Positions 31,301 through 41,301 of a stretch of DNA of 64,000 bases are shown here, piece by piece (positions within the stretch are counted from its first letter, which is position 1; every line of letters starts with the position of its first letter). A program made the translations under genes and the position numbers. Source of the DNA: Biomphalaria glabrata (Eukaryota; Mollusca; Gastropoda; Planorbidae); assembly GCF_947242115.1 (NCBI RefSeq), contig NC_074715.1, forward strand, positions 32,005,086 through 32,069,085. The letters are read 5' to 3'. The notes beneath the pieces were generated by a model. That model did not search any database, was not told where the DNA came from, and saw nothing but the letters and a program-made list of their open reading frames with translations.

Positions 31301-34300
31301 TTTTACACCTGATTCAGATGTCCAAATGGTTCGAGGCAAGCACGCTCCTTTTATGAACCATGTGACCCGAGAAAGGCTTTTATTTCGTGGCCAGGATGAG
31401 AAATTGGCTCTTCACCGATCTCTCTGTCCGGAGGCCCCCATCGACTAAGTGATCATTTATGCACACCCGTCCTGGCAGGTTGCACGTTCTTCCGAACCTC
31501 TGCATGAATTCCTCCTTTCATGTGTGGCCTGTAGCTCAAGCCCCACGTGGGGGCCATCCTTATGCCTATGCTGTCCCATCGTACCAGTGGGGGGACCATC
31601 ACCACACGTATGGGCCCCTTTGGGAAACGGGCTGATGGGGGTTTCGGACTGGTTTAGCGAGCCTTTTTTACATCCCTACCACGTGTAATGTAACCTCGCT
31701 AGAGGGTACGTGTGGTAGCCCACTGAGAGCTATGTTAGCTACCATTCTTAGCCTATCCACTTTCCCGCGCGGACGTTTCCACGGAGGCGCCACGCTGAGG
31801 CGACGGTAGCTGGAATTTCCTCCTCTTGTTTTACACCAGCCTATTCCACTAATTTTTTTTTTTTTTTTTGTTTTTTTGTTTTTGTGGTTTTCTAGTGGAT
31901 TATTATTCCATCCACCCACACAACCCCCCCCCCTCATCCCTTCTAGCAGATTAAAAATGAAGGAATAAAAAGAAAATAAGCTTTTGTTTTAGAAAAGAAA
32001 ATACTTTTTTTTTATTCATGCGGTTGTGGTTTAGTTAATAGTAAAAATAAAATCTCTATTAACCTTGAGGAAATTAGTCTCACAGTTTGTGCCATTCAGA
32101 TATGAAGCATGCATTACAATTGGCCACAGCTAGCTAGACGTAGATCCAGGGAGGACGGTGGGTCAAAATCGACCCAGGTGGCCCACAAATTGTATGCCAT
32201 ATGAAATATGATGGACATCCAATTATATCTGTCCTCAAAAGCATTGTGTAAAGTTTAATAATGTATCGAAAGTATTCTGCGATATGAATAATTTATTAGA
32301 TGATTTTGAAACTAACTGATAAGCACTATTACTAAATGAATAAAATTAATAAAGTATAACACTTGGAATGGTGAATCTCTTATTATGAAAAATTCCTGCT
32401 ATCATATACATTAACATATACATATTCACATTCAAGGCATTCAAAGCTGGTTTGGTCATACTGTTTAATACGACTCACTGTCTAAATCATTTATAATAAA
32501 GGTACAGAAGAAATAAAATTACAAAGAAAAGAAAGACGATTGACGTCAACAATGAACCTGCTTTTGATTTCCGCTAAGGATAGCTTCTAATTAGGAAGAG
32601 TGAAGAAATTGTGTTACGCTAACCGTTTAAGGGACAGATGATGATTTAAAAAAAAAGTAAGCACAATTTATTGCAATTTTTAGTTATTTATTAATAGGTT
32701 TAAAAACTTTATTTAAGAAAGAAAATTTTTTACAGAAATTTGAACTTCGCACCTTTGGTATGGAAAGCCAATGTTCTACGCAATTACCACATGACAATCA
32801 AGGTAAACGAAATTCGAGGTCTTTTATTCTTACTTTAAATTAAATTTCTTTCTGGAAGATAAATCTACAATTTTTAAATTCAGTATTTTGTAAATATTGC
32901 TTTAAAATATTGAATTTAATATAAATTAAAATATTTTATATGTTTCAAAAGATTATTAATAAAAAGAAAAAGTACGTTTAATGAACTTAAAAGTTCTAAA
33001 TTTAGTACTATTTATATAAAATAAAAATAGATGACTTCTTTTCCAACAGTTATATAATTCTCTTTGTAAAATTTCTCAAAGAAACAGATGACCTTAACAT
33101 CATCTGCCCTATAGATAGCAAGGTCTGAAAGAGGAATTTTACTTTACTCACAAGGTCAAATACTGCTTTCTTAATAACTTGAAAACCTAGTTTGACTGTC
33201 CGCATCGTAGAGCTGGCTACACACACAACATAACATCAAGTCCACTTGTTTGACGGCAATTCAATATCCTTACGTTCAGTAAAACTAATGCTGTCAAGAT
33301 TATTTCATATTTTAGCAAAGCCTCTATGTATTTCAAACTAAGTCTATATAATTGTCGTATTATGGCGTTGAGTCTGTTCATTCATAAATGCTGTCATCAT
33401 AAGGTTGGTGAATCTCTAGTGCTTGCGAGAAAACATTCAGAATTTGACTCCAATTTTTTAACACAGGAATCCAGCAATAGTTGCTTTTTATCTGACTTAT
33501 TTTCTGCTCCTTCTTTTTCGATTCTTTTGCATTTTGAGTCCAATCAACACATTGTTACACTGTTCAAGATAATAATTATGATTTGTGAAGAACTTCGTAG
33601 CGGGGCTAACTTGAGATCATGCGACAACTCCATCAAATCAATAGGAAATCGTATGTGAATGGACATGTCATCTATAGCACTTAAAACTTTGGTCTCTTTA
33701 TAGATACATCTGAATATATTCACACTAACGTCGATCTCTATAAGAAATAATGGCATACAGTTTCTTGTTTATCATTTAGTATGTATATAAGGAACTGACG
33801 TCTACTTGGAGCATTTATTACGGATGAATGGTATTTATGACAATGCTTTAGATTAGTATTAGACTTTTAAGTGTCAAAGATTTGTTTAAACTCACGATGC
33901 CCAAAGTGTTGCTTTTAAAGAGAATATTATAAAATCATAAAACAATGTACTGGCATTCATGCTGCCCTTTCGCTGGCCCTAACGGCCTAATTGGGTACCG
34001 CGGCCCATATAGGCAGTCCGCCTCTGCGTAGATCACGTCTTGGTGTCAAGTCTTATGTTTATTAAAAGAAATGGACATTTAAAAAGAGTAGCTTTTATTC
34101 TTTATTGAAGATGATCACACCTAGGTAGAACAACTACAAATAGTTAGCTAGTGAGTGTAGCTGGTGTAGCCTACTAAAGGAAGTGCTGAGACTATGTTTG
34201 TTTGTTTTTTAAAGTATTTGATCATTTTTAGAAGTGCAGAATAAAATTTTCTAAGGTTTTTAAATTGTTGCACAAAATAATTTCATTCTGGAAGAAGCAT

Positions 34301-34847
34301 TAGACCTCCACTCTCTTACAACTTAGGCTAATGAAAAACAAACGGGCAACTAACTTGCGGAACTAAAGAACATACATTATAAAGTTTGGTGCACATAGAG
34401 ACATAGCATTAGAGTTCAGTTCCTTTTAATTTAGTTGGCAATCTCTGACACTAAGGCCCTAAGCATCCTTGACATTGTTAAGTTTATCGGGAAAATCTCC
34501 AGTTAAGGGAAGCTCTCTTGGAAGATAGCCTGGTGTTTAGCTAAAACAAGGACGTCAAGTTGTATCAGTGGATTCACTTTTATATCATCAAATCTTTCTT
34601 TCGCGTCCTTTTGCATTTCTCGTAGTGTTTAATATAATCTAAGCATCATTATAAAACATTTTTTTTGAGGTCTAAATTTCACATTTGTACATCGTAAAGT
34701 TCTGTCAACAAACCAAACACATGAGAGGGAAGCTTCATTTATTATTAAAATGTAGAAAGTGAATGAAAATATAAAAAAATAACTATGTTAGCACTAAAAA
34801 AAAAAACGAAGAAAATTCTTTTTTATTAGTTACCTTTTTGAAGACAT
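18110..34847 (-). CDS. AADAT: Kynurenine/alpha-aminoadipate aminotransferase, 13 exons
   Basis: Fold-type I PLP enzyme that transaminates kynurenine and 2-aminoadipate. Exons: 34834-34847, 29508-29623, 26960-27047, 25642-25710, 25293-25425, 24950-25024, 24547-24706, 21944-22050, 21145-21224, 20426-20522, 19819-19945, 19417-19619, 18110-18211. All introns are GT-AG and phases are consistent, giving 1371 nt and 456 residues (human AADAT has 425). Motifs: SIMLSGGLPN near the N-terminus; CSNPTG with N216; IIIEDSAYYFLQF with D244/Y247 (PLP ring and phenol contacts); DTFSKTIGAG with K276 as the Schiff-base lysine; CYIRLSFS with R410 binding substrate carboxylate. The start is the only ATG in the 14-nt first exon. 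No clear mitochondrial presequence. The last exon is inferred from phase and weak similarity (NAEKRLAGVREGL) and is the least certain. Introns carry hAT, SINE and MITE insertions and several minisatellites. Confidence 0.92.
18122..18127 (-). promoter_or_regulatory. AATAAA overlapping the aminotransferase 3' coding end
   Basis: AATAAA on the minus strand lies about 12 nt before the proposed stop codon. No nearer canonical signal was seen just downstream. If used, the 3' UTR would be almost absent; otherwise the true signal is further left or the last exon differs. Confidence 0.3.
18476..18862. mobile_element. hAT-like MITE in aminotransferase intron 12
   Basis: 387 bp, starting CAGGGCCGGCCTTAATT and ending AAATCTGGCCCTG: inverted CAGGGCC termini. 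Left flank TTTGTCAC and right flank TTGTCAC share 7 bp, and the left copy fits the hAT target pattern nTnnnnAn. No coding sequence. Same terminal type as 5745-6156. Confidence 0.7.
21789..21940. repeat. 33-bp minisatellite, about 5 copies, beside exon 8 donor
   Basis: Units start at 21789, 21822, 21855, 21888 and 21921, each like GACTTTCTAATGACCGTA. The array runs to within a few bases of the exon 8 donor (exon ends at 21944), inside intron 8 of the aminotransferase gene. Confidence 0.85.
22236..22243. repeat. Left 8-bp target duplication of hAT element
   Basis: ATGCCAAC, repeated exactly at 23934-23941. It matches the hAT target consensus nTnnnnAn. Confidence 0.85.
22244..23933. mobile_element. 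Non-autonomous hAT element, 1690 bp
   Basis: Bounded by 16-bp perfect inverted repeats (CATGGGCGTAGCCAGG at the left; its complement at the right) and flanked by exact 8-bp duplications ATGCCAAC, which fit hAT insertion. The interior is non-coding: an (AT)n(GT)n run (22297-22328), a GC-rich segment with GGGGCGAAGCCCCGCC (about 22380-22460), then a long series of degenerate units of the type AAAACCCC(C/T)TGG(T/C)AGGGG, best preserved at 23510-23745, and G runs at 23851-23895. It lies in intron 7 of the aminotransferase gene. No transposase seen. Confidence 0.85.
23510..23745. repeat. ~60-bp tandem repeats inside the hAT element
   Basis: Alternating units of CCCCCTGGTAGGGGGTTTTAA and CTCCTGGTAGAGGGATTTTG joined by ACTCAAAACC or ATCTCAAAACC. 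They match the poorer copies spread over 23090-23500, suggesting expansion inside the element. Confidence 0.8.
23934..23941. repeat. Right 8-bp target duplication of hAT element
   Basis: Exact partner of 22236-22243. Confidence 0.85.
23989..24146. repeat. 52-bp tandem repeat, three copies
   Basis: GCTCGAATCCAG begins units at 23991, 24043 and 24095. The last two are identical, the first diverged. It lies just beyond the hAT right end, in intron 7 of the aminotransferase gene. Confidence 0.85.
25068..25232. repeat. Degenerate ATGTATCAAATA-type satellite
   Basis: Short imperfect units of ATGTAT(C/A)AAATATC and ATACATTCATGTAT recur about ten times in intron 5 of the aminotransferase gene. Confidence 0.6.
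25464..25629. repeat. 61-bp tandem repeat, 2.7 copies, beside exon 4 donor
   Basis: Units start at 25464, 25525 and 25586 (GCAAAGATAACCCTATTTC). The third is cut short by about 12 bp before the exon 4 donor site (exon ends at 25642). Copies are almost identical, so the array is young. Confidence 0.85.
26679..26928 (-). mobile_element. tRNA-derived SINE, family 1, copy 1
   Basis: Minus-strand head has an A-box-like GGCTGAGTGGTAAAGCGCTT and a B-box GGGTTCGAATCCTGG. A conserved body follows (GCGCCTCTGAGTCCA, GGCGGTTGGTCGTTGTGCTG, GCCACATGACACC), then a tail ending ACATCATCTACCCTATAGAT. This layout is widespread in mollusc SINEs. It lies in intron 3 of the aminotransferase gene. It is not a functional tRNA gene because no tRNA fold continues past the head. 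Confidence 0.85.
28362..28560 (+). repeat. Unnamed AT-rich interspersed repeat, copy 2
   Basis: Best-preserved copy: TTTGTACACGTCATTTCTCC, TCTCGGATCAAGTTGAAATT, TTGCACAATTATTCATTGGC, then AATTAATTAATTACTGGTAA and GATACCATTAAGGGAAATTA. It lies in intron 2 of the aminotransferase gene. Confidence 0.6.
28616..28794. mobile_element. 179-bp MITE with long inverted repeats
   Basis: The ends are inverted repeats: the first 27 bp, AATGGACCTCATTCACC through ATCGTAAAC, match exactly. After an 8-bp gap the match resumes through ATTTAG.CACGTG, so the arms are about 40 bp. No clear flanking duplication, so superfamily unknown. It sits in intron 2 of the aminotransferase gene, at the head of copy 3 of the AT-rich repeat. 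Confidence 0.8.
28798..28975 (+). repeat. Unnamed AT-rich interspersed repeat, copy 3
   Basis: CACATTACTTCTCCCACACC, GATAAAGTTGAAACTT, AATTAATT-rich tail, TCGGTAATTAATTATTGTGTTTGATAT-like end. Diverged from copy 2. The MITE lies directly at its left end. Confidence 0.55.
30889..31104. repeat. 36-bp minisatellite, six copies
   Basis: Six contiguous 36-bp units (30889, 30925, 30961, 30997, 31033, 31069), each AGTA(C/T)TGAGTGCTGCCTACA continuing GGAAATCAACACACAC. Only the fifth base varies, in order C, C, T, C, T, T. There are no spacers. It lies in intron 1 of the aminotransferase gene. Confidence 0.92.
31390..31935. repeat. GC-richer island, probably an unclassified repeat
   Basis: Clearly less AT-rich than its surroundings, followed by a T-rich run (31853-31880). 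The T run on the plus strand would be a poly-A tail on the minus strand if it is a retroposon. No RT or transposase motif read in six frames. In intron 1 of the aminotransferase gene. Confidence 0.35.
32139..32146. repeat. Left 8-bp flanking duplication of hAT-like element
   Basis: CGTAGATC, repeated exactly at 34027-34034. The AGATC word is common here, so chance is not excluded. Confidence 0.6.
32737..32798 (-). mobile_element. Decayed tRNA-like SINE head
   Basis: Minus strand reads ATGTGGTAATTGCGTAG, TTGGCTTTCCATACC, GCGAAGTTCAAATTTCTG: A- and B-box-like words at tRNA spacing. No body identified. Confidence 0.35.
33081..33143 (+). mobile_element. SINE family 1, 3' tail fragment
   Basis: GAAACAGATGACCTTAACAT, CATCTGCCCTATAGATAGCA, AGGTCTGAAAGAGGAAT: matches the tail of the SINE family at 26679-26928. 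Head missing. Confidence 0.65.
34027..34034. repeat. Right 8-bp flanking duplication of hAT-like element
   Basis: CGTAGATC, partner of 32139-32146. Confidence 0.6.
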
Positions 34848-37437
34848 CGTTTCGTTAGAAATTGATACACTCTCCACTATCTCAAGTTTAGTAACTATCT
34901 AGAAGATCTAAATAGAAACAAAGAAAAAGACGTCAGTATTCTCTAGAATCTAGTTGGCCTACCTAAATATACGAAGTGAAAGGAGATAAGTAAAAAGGTC
35001 ACAGACATATTAAATGTCTACCGTGCATATTTGCATGGGCCTATAAAATATTTTCAATAACAGGTACAGTTTGGCAGAGGTGGAGACTTTGGGACTTTAG
35101 GAACCATGATATTTTTAGCATTTATTTTTGCAATTGTTATCTTGCATATGTGTTTCTTTTCAAATTTTTAAACCTAGATTAAAGTTTTTTTTAAATTCCT
35201 TTGCTTGTTACTAGAGCGCGTCACGATAGCAGAAAAAAAAAGTACGTGTGCTCTTCTTTTCCGTTTCTTGAGACGGCCCCACAGACGAAAACAAAAAGGA
35301 TATTCATGTCACCTTGACCTTAGCTAGCTAGAGGGTCCGGAGAAACGCAAAAACTGCACCAGCGATGTCAGGGACCCAGCGCCATGCGTTTTCTTGCTGT
35401 AATACATTCTATAGTGCATAGCCTACAATGTGTGCAACAGAATTTTAAAATGCCTAATTAACTGAAATAAATAACTAAAATGGACTTTACTGGCCGATTC
35501 TGAAAGGTGGGAAGATATGAGATATATGTAACTCACGTATGTCTGTAATGGGTGTGATAGTTGTAATTATCTTCGTGTTCAAGACGTCACACAAATGACA
35601 CTAATAAAAGGATTGTACAACACTGAGTAAAATTATAACTTTCTAAATTTATTCGCAATATATTTTTTTTCGTATTTAAAGAAGAATTCTGAACTTTGTC
35701 TTAAAGTTTTTGTGTGATTCCGATTGATTTGTGTTTGACTGGGCTATCCTTTCCTGGTGTGTAGATCCCTAACCCTTACCCCATCCTTAATCCTAAGATC
35801 CCTCATTCCCTAATCGTATTCTGTATAGTATATAATAAAGACCTAATCCCTTTTTTTTTCTTCTGATGCATAGATACCATGTCCTCTTCCTGATGTAAAG
35901 ATCTCTTCCTTTGATCCTCTAGCAACACTGCTATATTGTCATTGTATTCTACAGGTTTCTATGTCTGGTTTTCTTATTGATAATGATAACATGGATTCGA
36001 ATTCAAGTTAGCTTTAAAGAACAATAAAAGTATATAGCAACTATAATGGAGTGTAATTTACTATTAGGCCTACTCAAACAATGTAAATAAATGTCTTTCT
36101 TAGGTCTCCTATCTATTGGTCAATGTTAATGTGTAATGCCGTCTTTAGTCTGGCTCTGAAAGAAACTTTTGACATTTCGACAGAAACATGTTGCCCCATG
36201 ATTAAGCATAATTACATGTGTTAATTCTGGTTCATTATCAGAACTAATATGCAAGATCTGGTCTGCGAATAATTTTTATTGTTCAGATATTAGATAAGAG
36301 ATTAAAAGCTACGGAGTAACGGTTAAAAAATAAATTGATTAACATGCTTACTAAAACAAAGAAGCCTAAAGTACGATTGGCAAAGTTGGCCTGGTATATA
36401 GGCTAGTGAGTGGTGAAATGTTAGGGTCGCCTGTTCTTTGAACTCCTGCAATGACCATTCACAAAGGGGAGGGGGGAGCTACCGTTAACTATAGACTTAA
36501 TAGGCGTGCAAAAATGTGTTGCTATTTGGTTAAATAAACAGCATTATTTGACCGCTATGGATTGTACTTTTGGTTTGAATATTCTTCTGTGATAAATCTA
36601 ATTATTGCTCATTTATTTATTTGTATTTGTAGGCAATGTTCTAGTATTTTCTGCATGGCGAGCTCCAATGATGCACATTATGTAATATACGTCTAACCTA
36701 CATCTGTTGACAACAAGACATCGTCAGTTTCGATGATTAAAAAATAGTGAACCAGTTCACGTGAATAGCAAACCCAACGGCGACCTACTTGGTTTAAGTC
36801 TCGTCTGCACCTAAAGTCAATAGATAGAGACACTCTATGATAACATATTAAAACATAATGAAAATATTTTTTTTAAAGAAATTTAAAAAAAAAATAATTT
36901 ACAAATAGGGCCTGTAACAACTTATTAAATTAATAAGAAAGGCACATTTATAAAAAAAAAAAAAAAAAAAAATTTAAAACTTAACAAGGTATCAGTCAGA
37001 AAAAGAGGACTTAGTAAAATTCAGATCTCTCAGTACCATTATGAGGTCGAGAAGGTGTATAGGCCTAATTATTGACATCTCATCGATGTATTAAAAGCCT
37101 TCATTCAAGACAGTGTGTAGTTATTAGAAAGACTAAGAAAGTAACTAGAGACAGTTATAGTGAAATTTAATTGATTGTGAATATTTACAGAGGAATATTA
37201 CCATATGTGAAGCACGCAATGACGTCGCGTAACCAGTAAAACATTGTCAGTAGCTAAAATGTATAGAATTTAGTTAGAGGATCCAGATCAACCACTAGAA
37301 CCATTAGAACATTACTTATACTATATAAGTAGAGGCTTGCCTTAGAACTATTTCCTAGAGTGTCTCCACTGTAGCCACACCCAACGGTGGGTCCGAAACA
37401 CGGCAGAGCGACAACATTGGATGTTCAAATGACTGCC
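34848..37437. other. Upstream flank of the aminotransferase gene, no gene seen
   Basis: AT-rich. The aminotransferase promoter should lie at its left edge, but no confident TATA box or CpG-rich block was seen. It contains an A run at 36951-36971. Confidence 0.5.
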
Positions 37438-37565
37438 TGGTCTCCTGGAATTAATGCGCTCCGGACTGTCGGCACGATGATTCCGAGATCGAACCTTGCC
37501 GTCCTGAAGAAGTTTAGGCTAGGATGCAATTAGCTTCATTTCTGAAGGGAGCGTCCGAAAACTTA
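37438..37565 (+). mobile_element. tRNA-derived SINE, family 2, copy 1
   Basis: AATGCGCTCCGGACTGTCG, GATTCCGAGATCGAACCTTG (B-box-like), GGCTAGGATGCAATTAGCTT, TCTGAAGGGAGCGTCCGAAA. It shares this order with 57586-57720 and 61352-61491. Confidence 0.65.
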
Positions 37566-37699
37566 TAAATCAAGTCAACACACCCATTCCATCACAAGTG
37601 GTTCCTAAAACTTTACAAAGGTGAAGTCCCCTAAAGTATGTAATGCACAAGTGCCCTTAAATATATAATGCCATGCACCCTTCCTGTAGTAAAGATCTC

Positions 37700-37895
37700 G
37701 GAGCCGATAGGCTGGTTAAGACCTTTTTGGAGGAAACAGTACAAGGGAAAAGAAAGAGAGGCAGAGAAAGTAATAGGAAGACCACATCAAAAATGGACAG
37801 GCCTAGGCAAAGACAAGAATGGAGAAATACAGTCGACAGATAATATGTGGTTCCCTAGCGATCCAACAGACTAAGGAATAGGCGAAGGTGAGTGA
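37700..37895 (+). mobile_element. LINE 3'-terminal coding remnant
   Basis: Plus-strand frames read GKRKRGRQRK, then WTGL, then RQEWRNTVDR, and after stops RSNRLRNRRR: the typical last residues of a CR1/RTE-like Pol. The same ending occurs at 54275-54360. Decayed by stops and a frameshift. Confidence 0.5.
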
Positions 37896-38216
37896 TATTT
37901 AAATTCACTTTAGCTTTAAAGAACAATAAAATTTCATTGCCCCTGTAATTTACTAATTTGGGAACCAATATAAAAGCCATTGGTGCAAATATCGAAAAAC
38001 TTAAGCCTTAAATAGACCATCGCCGGCTTTGTCGGAATTAAATGTGGCAAAATATACAGGTTTCAAAAGGATTTGCATGGTATATATTCTTTGATTATGG
38101 AGTATCACTTGGGTCTAATTAGTTTACATTAAGCTAGAACAAGGTTTCAGATAAACAATGTGTCTTGTTTTGTAGACCTATCATTTATTAAATTAGCATT
38201 ATAATACAAGTAATAT

Positions 38217-38505
38217 AATTACGTTATACGGATGTATGCAAACGCGACATGAAGCTCTTCAAAATCGACACTGGCAACTGGGAAGAGGTGGCACTGGATA
38301 GATCCACATGGAGAGAGAGCATAAAGGAAGGGTCACGGATTGCAGATGTCATACACAACAGAAACAGAAAGAAGGGTGAAAATGCAACGGCGCCTGGTGA
38401 TTATATATGCCCAACCTGCGATCGCAGCTGTGTATCAAGGATTGGCCTCTTTAGTCACACAAGAAGTTGCAAAGGGAAAAGATCGTCTCTCGAGACGTAA
38501 AATGC
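38217..38505 (+). mobile_element. LINE C-terminus with zinc finger, 5'-truncated
   Basis: Frame LRYTDVCKRDMKLFKID then WEEVALDRSTWRES, ending in a finger CPTCDRSCVSRIGLFSHTRS followed by C. Same layout as the 563-2053 LINE (DVCKRDMRAS, ENIAKDRSAWRQT, CTNCGKVCRSRIGL) but diverged: a third lineage of the group. It is open from 38249 to 38500. Confidence 0.75.
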
Positions 38506-38522
38506 CACAGACAGACAACTAA

Positions 38523-41293
38523 TATAGCAGCTTGGGACTCCAAGTGTAGGTCGACGTAGATACTAAGACCAAACTTTTACCTACATCAGGGGCCAGTAGG
38601 GCTGCCGCCAAAATAGACCACTTTGAATGAAAATAAAAGATTTTATAATATGTTCTTACATCATAGGCCTACCATTGCCTTTTATAAAAGATCTTTTAAG
38701 CCTATAAAGACAGATACGAATGATCACATCATATGTAAAACAACTATTTGTGGGACGGATTGCATGTCCGATTTTGACACCCAGTCCGCTTCTGAACTAA
38801 TCTATACATTAGGCCCTATTTGACGCAGATAAAGCCTCTTTCTCGTTCCATTGTATATCGCTTAAAACTTTCTCAAAGCCGAAGATAGCACACACAAGCT
38901 TTCTTTTTGGTTTCTAATGTAAATCTATGAGCCTCTGGCCTGAGTTCACAAGTTTGTCTTTAGTATCTAAAAAGCTGCCCCACAAAAAGCAACTCTTGAA
39001 GCATTAGTATTCTCCACACAAGATTCGCATCATTGGTTTGATAAGCTCAGCTTTTAGGCTTACAAAGAGGACAGACGGGTAGATGGAATCATTATAGGCC
39101 TACATGTAGAAGTTCGTATGCTGCACGACTCAGAGCCTGTATAAACGTCTGACAATATCTGCTTAAACAGATCATTAAGAAAAGTCTTTCTCAAAAGTTC
39201 CCCATTTATCCCGTAAACCTTGATGGAGGCTGGTTTGGGCATCATTTCGTGTGACCTGCTTCCGTTCTAGTGAGCCTGCTGTGTCTGCTTAGTATTGACC
39301 AGTCCACTTATGTATGCTGTTAACAGTTAACCTATCAGAGCCTATCATTGATAATTAATTTTAAAGGAAAAAAAATATAGGAGGCCTCAATGGTTCCATT
39401 GTTTGACTGGTCAAAAGACAAGTTTAATATTTTATCATTTAAAAAAGTGCATGTCAAACATCAAATATGCTAGAGTATGCACTTTTCTATATTAATGGAG
39501 ACCGCATGGTTTTGTTTTGAATAACTTGAAGAATCTGGTAAATGGGAATTGCTGTAGATCTAGAATAGATCTAGGTAAGGTTTCTAGATTTTAAAACCAT
39601 TATTTTTATTTTCATTAATAAGTCTACCACCTAGATTCTTTGTTTATCACTAAATCTAAATTACGAAATAATAGTACCAATGCAGAACATGCCTCCGCAA
39701 GCAGGCGTTTGACCTTTAACACCGGAAACACGCCTCTTACAACTAGATCTATCATTCTATGTTTATGTGAAAGTTGAAAGTAGCCGGTATCACAGATTAT
39801 GAGATAATCACACAGTCACAGTGTCCTTAGAAAGACAAGTAGACTTACATTACATTTATCTAGTCTAGCATGTATAAATATAGATCTAGATTAGATTTAG
39901 CATGAAATCTCATTAAACAAAAAGCCTGTACTTGTCTATTCTAATCTAGATTCTAGTCATACTAATACTAATAATTAAAATCCAGGATCAGATGCAGATG
40001 ATCAGATCTACTACCTACTCGTCTAGACTAGTCTAGAGAGAGTAGTTTATTACTTTAGACTTAGACTGTAACTAGACTTAGACCCCCTATTCGCCATTTG
40101 GACACCTGGCTATAGGCCCAAATTTGAAAGTTTTGACAGCGCATTATTTTACAATGGTTTGACATAGAAAAGAAAATCAAAATCTTCTTTAGTTAAAGTA
40201 ACTTAAAGGCAAAGGAAATGTAAGGATGACTACTTTAAGTTAGTTTAACTACTTATATTTGTACCCCTGATCTATATTTAAGGTCAACACACTTATTCTA
40301 CCAAAATCAGGTCACTGGGATAGTGACTTCTACACCGACTTTTAGACTTATTTTATGTTTGCATGATTAGATGTGTGTTGAATGTTTGTGCTTTTTGTTT
40401 ATTCATTTAATAAATTTCTAATACAGATGATCTTTTGTAGTATAGTACAGGTTAGGATCTAATAGCCATACTTGCCTAACTGAATCCTCTATATTCTCTC
40501 TATATAAATCTAGATCTATCTAGTAGGTCTAGATCTAAGCATTTAACTTCATTTAATGTACCAAGCTCACTCCAAACATTTGCCCATTTATTCTCTATTA
40601 AAAAAACAACAACAAATATAATATAAGATCATTAACATTGATGTCCAAAACTGGCTGTCCAAATAAATTTTGGTAAGAAAATCGTAATTTAATTCGGCCA
40701 CCCTATTAATTTTTTTTTTTGTATGGAATCAAACAACTTGGCTTATGAATCAAATCAGCTCCAAAACAGAATAAATATTGCCGGGCTCATTAGTATAGAC
40801 TTAGCTAATCAAAAAATATAGTCTTAACCCTAGGAAGAGGTAAAGTCATCCGGGTAACATAGGAAAATACAACAACCTGACTAACAGATTTGAAATTCAT
40901 TTTTCTTACATTAAAAGACAGCTAAATGGAAGGAAATTGGGTCAGAATCATTGGAAAATGGACAAGCACATTATACAGCGCACTAGTTTTATAATAAATA
41001 TTAAAATGATTATTTAATGACCACAAAAAACAGCGAATGTCCGAATTAAATAAACTACTATAATATCTAGTAGTATTCATAAGTAACCCATAAGTATGCT
41101 ACATTCTAGATCTACTGATCTAGATTATATCATTATTCATTATTCTATTCTAAAATTCTATCAATCTATATCTAGAAATATAATGATAATAGATCTAGTA
41201 CTACTGAGTACTAGACTAGAAAGAAGTAGAATAGTACTAATAGTAAATAATAGTAAATCTAGTAGTAGTAGTAGTATCTAGATTCTAAGATTG
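38523..41293. other. AT-rich gene-free stretch
   Basis: No gene recognised. The right half (39540-41290) is crowded with TCTAGA/AGATCT/CTAGTAGTAG words, including direct and inverted runs near 39550-39580, 40000-40090 and 41100-41290. Confidence 0.5.
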
Positions 41294-41301
41294 ATGTAGA
41301 T
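41294..41301. repeat. Left 8-bp target duplication of hAT element
   Basis: ATGTAGAT, repeated exactly at 42674-42681; fits nTnnnnAn. Confidence 0.85.

Larger units (their letters stand above)
32147..34026. mobile_element. hAT-like element, 1880 bp, decayed
   Basis: Left end CAGGGAGGACGGTGGG, right end complement CAGAGGCGGACTGCC: imperfect inverted termini of the CAGRGGCGGAC type, flanked by exact CGTAGATC. The duplication does not fit the usual hAT T/A positions, so the superfamily is tentative. The interior holds a tRNA-like head (32737-32798, minus), a SINE tail fragment (33081-33143, plus) and no recognisable transposase. In intron 1 of the aminotransferase gene. Confidence 0.6.

Noticed and set aside
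33326-33658. 110-residue open frame
   Set aside because: No domain, not in a spliced context, inside a decayed hAT-like element; chance frame.
38585-38620. hAT left end CAGGGGCCAGTAGGGC
   Set aside because: No matching right end or target duplication could be found.
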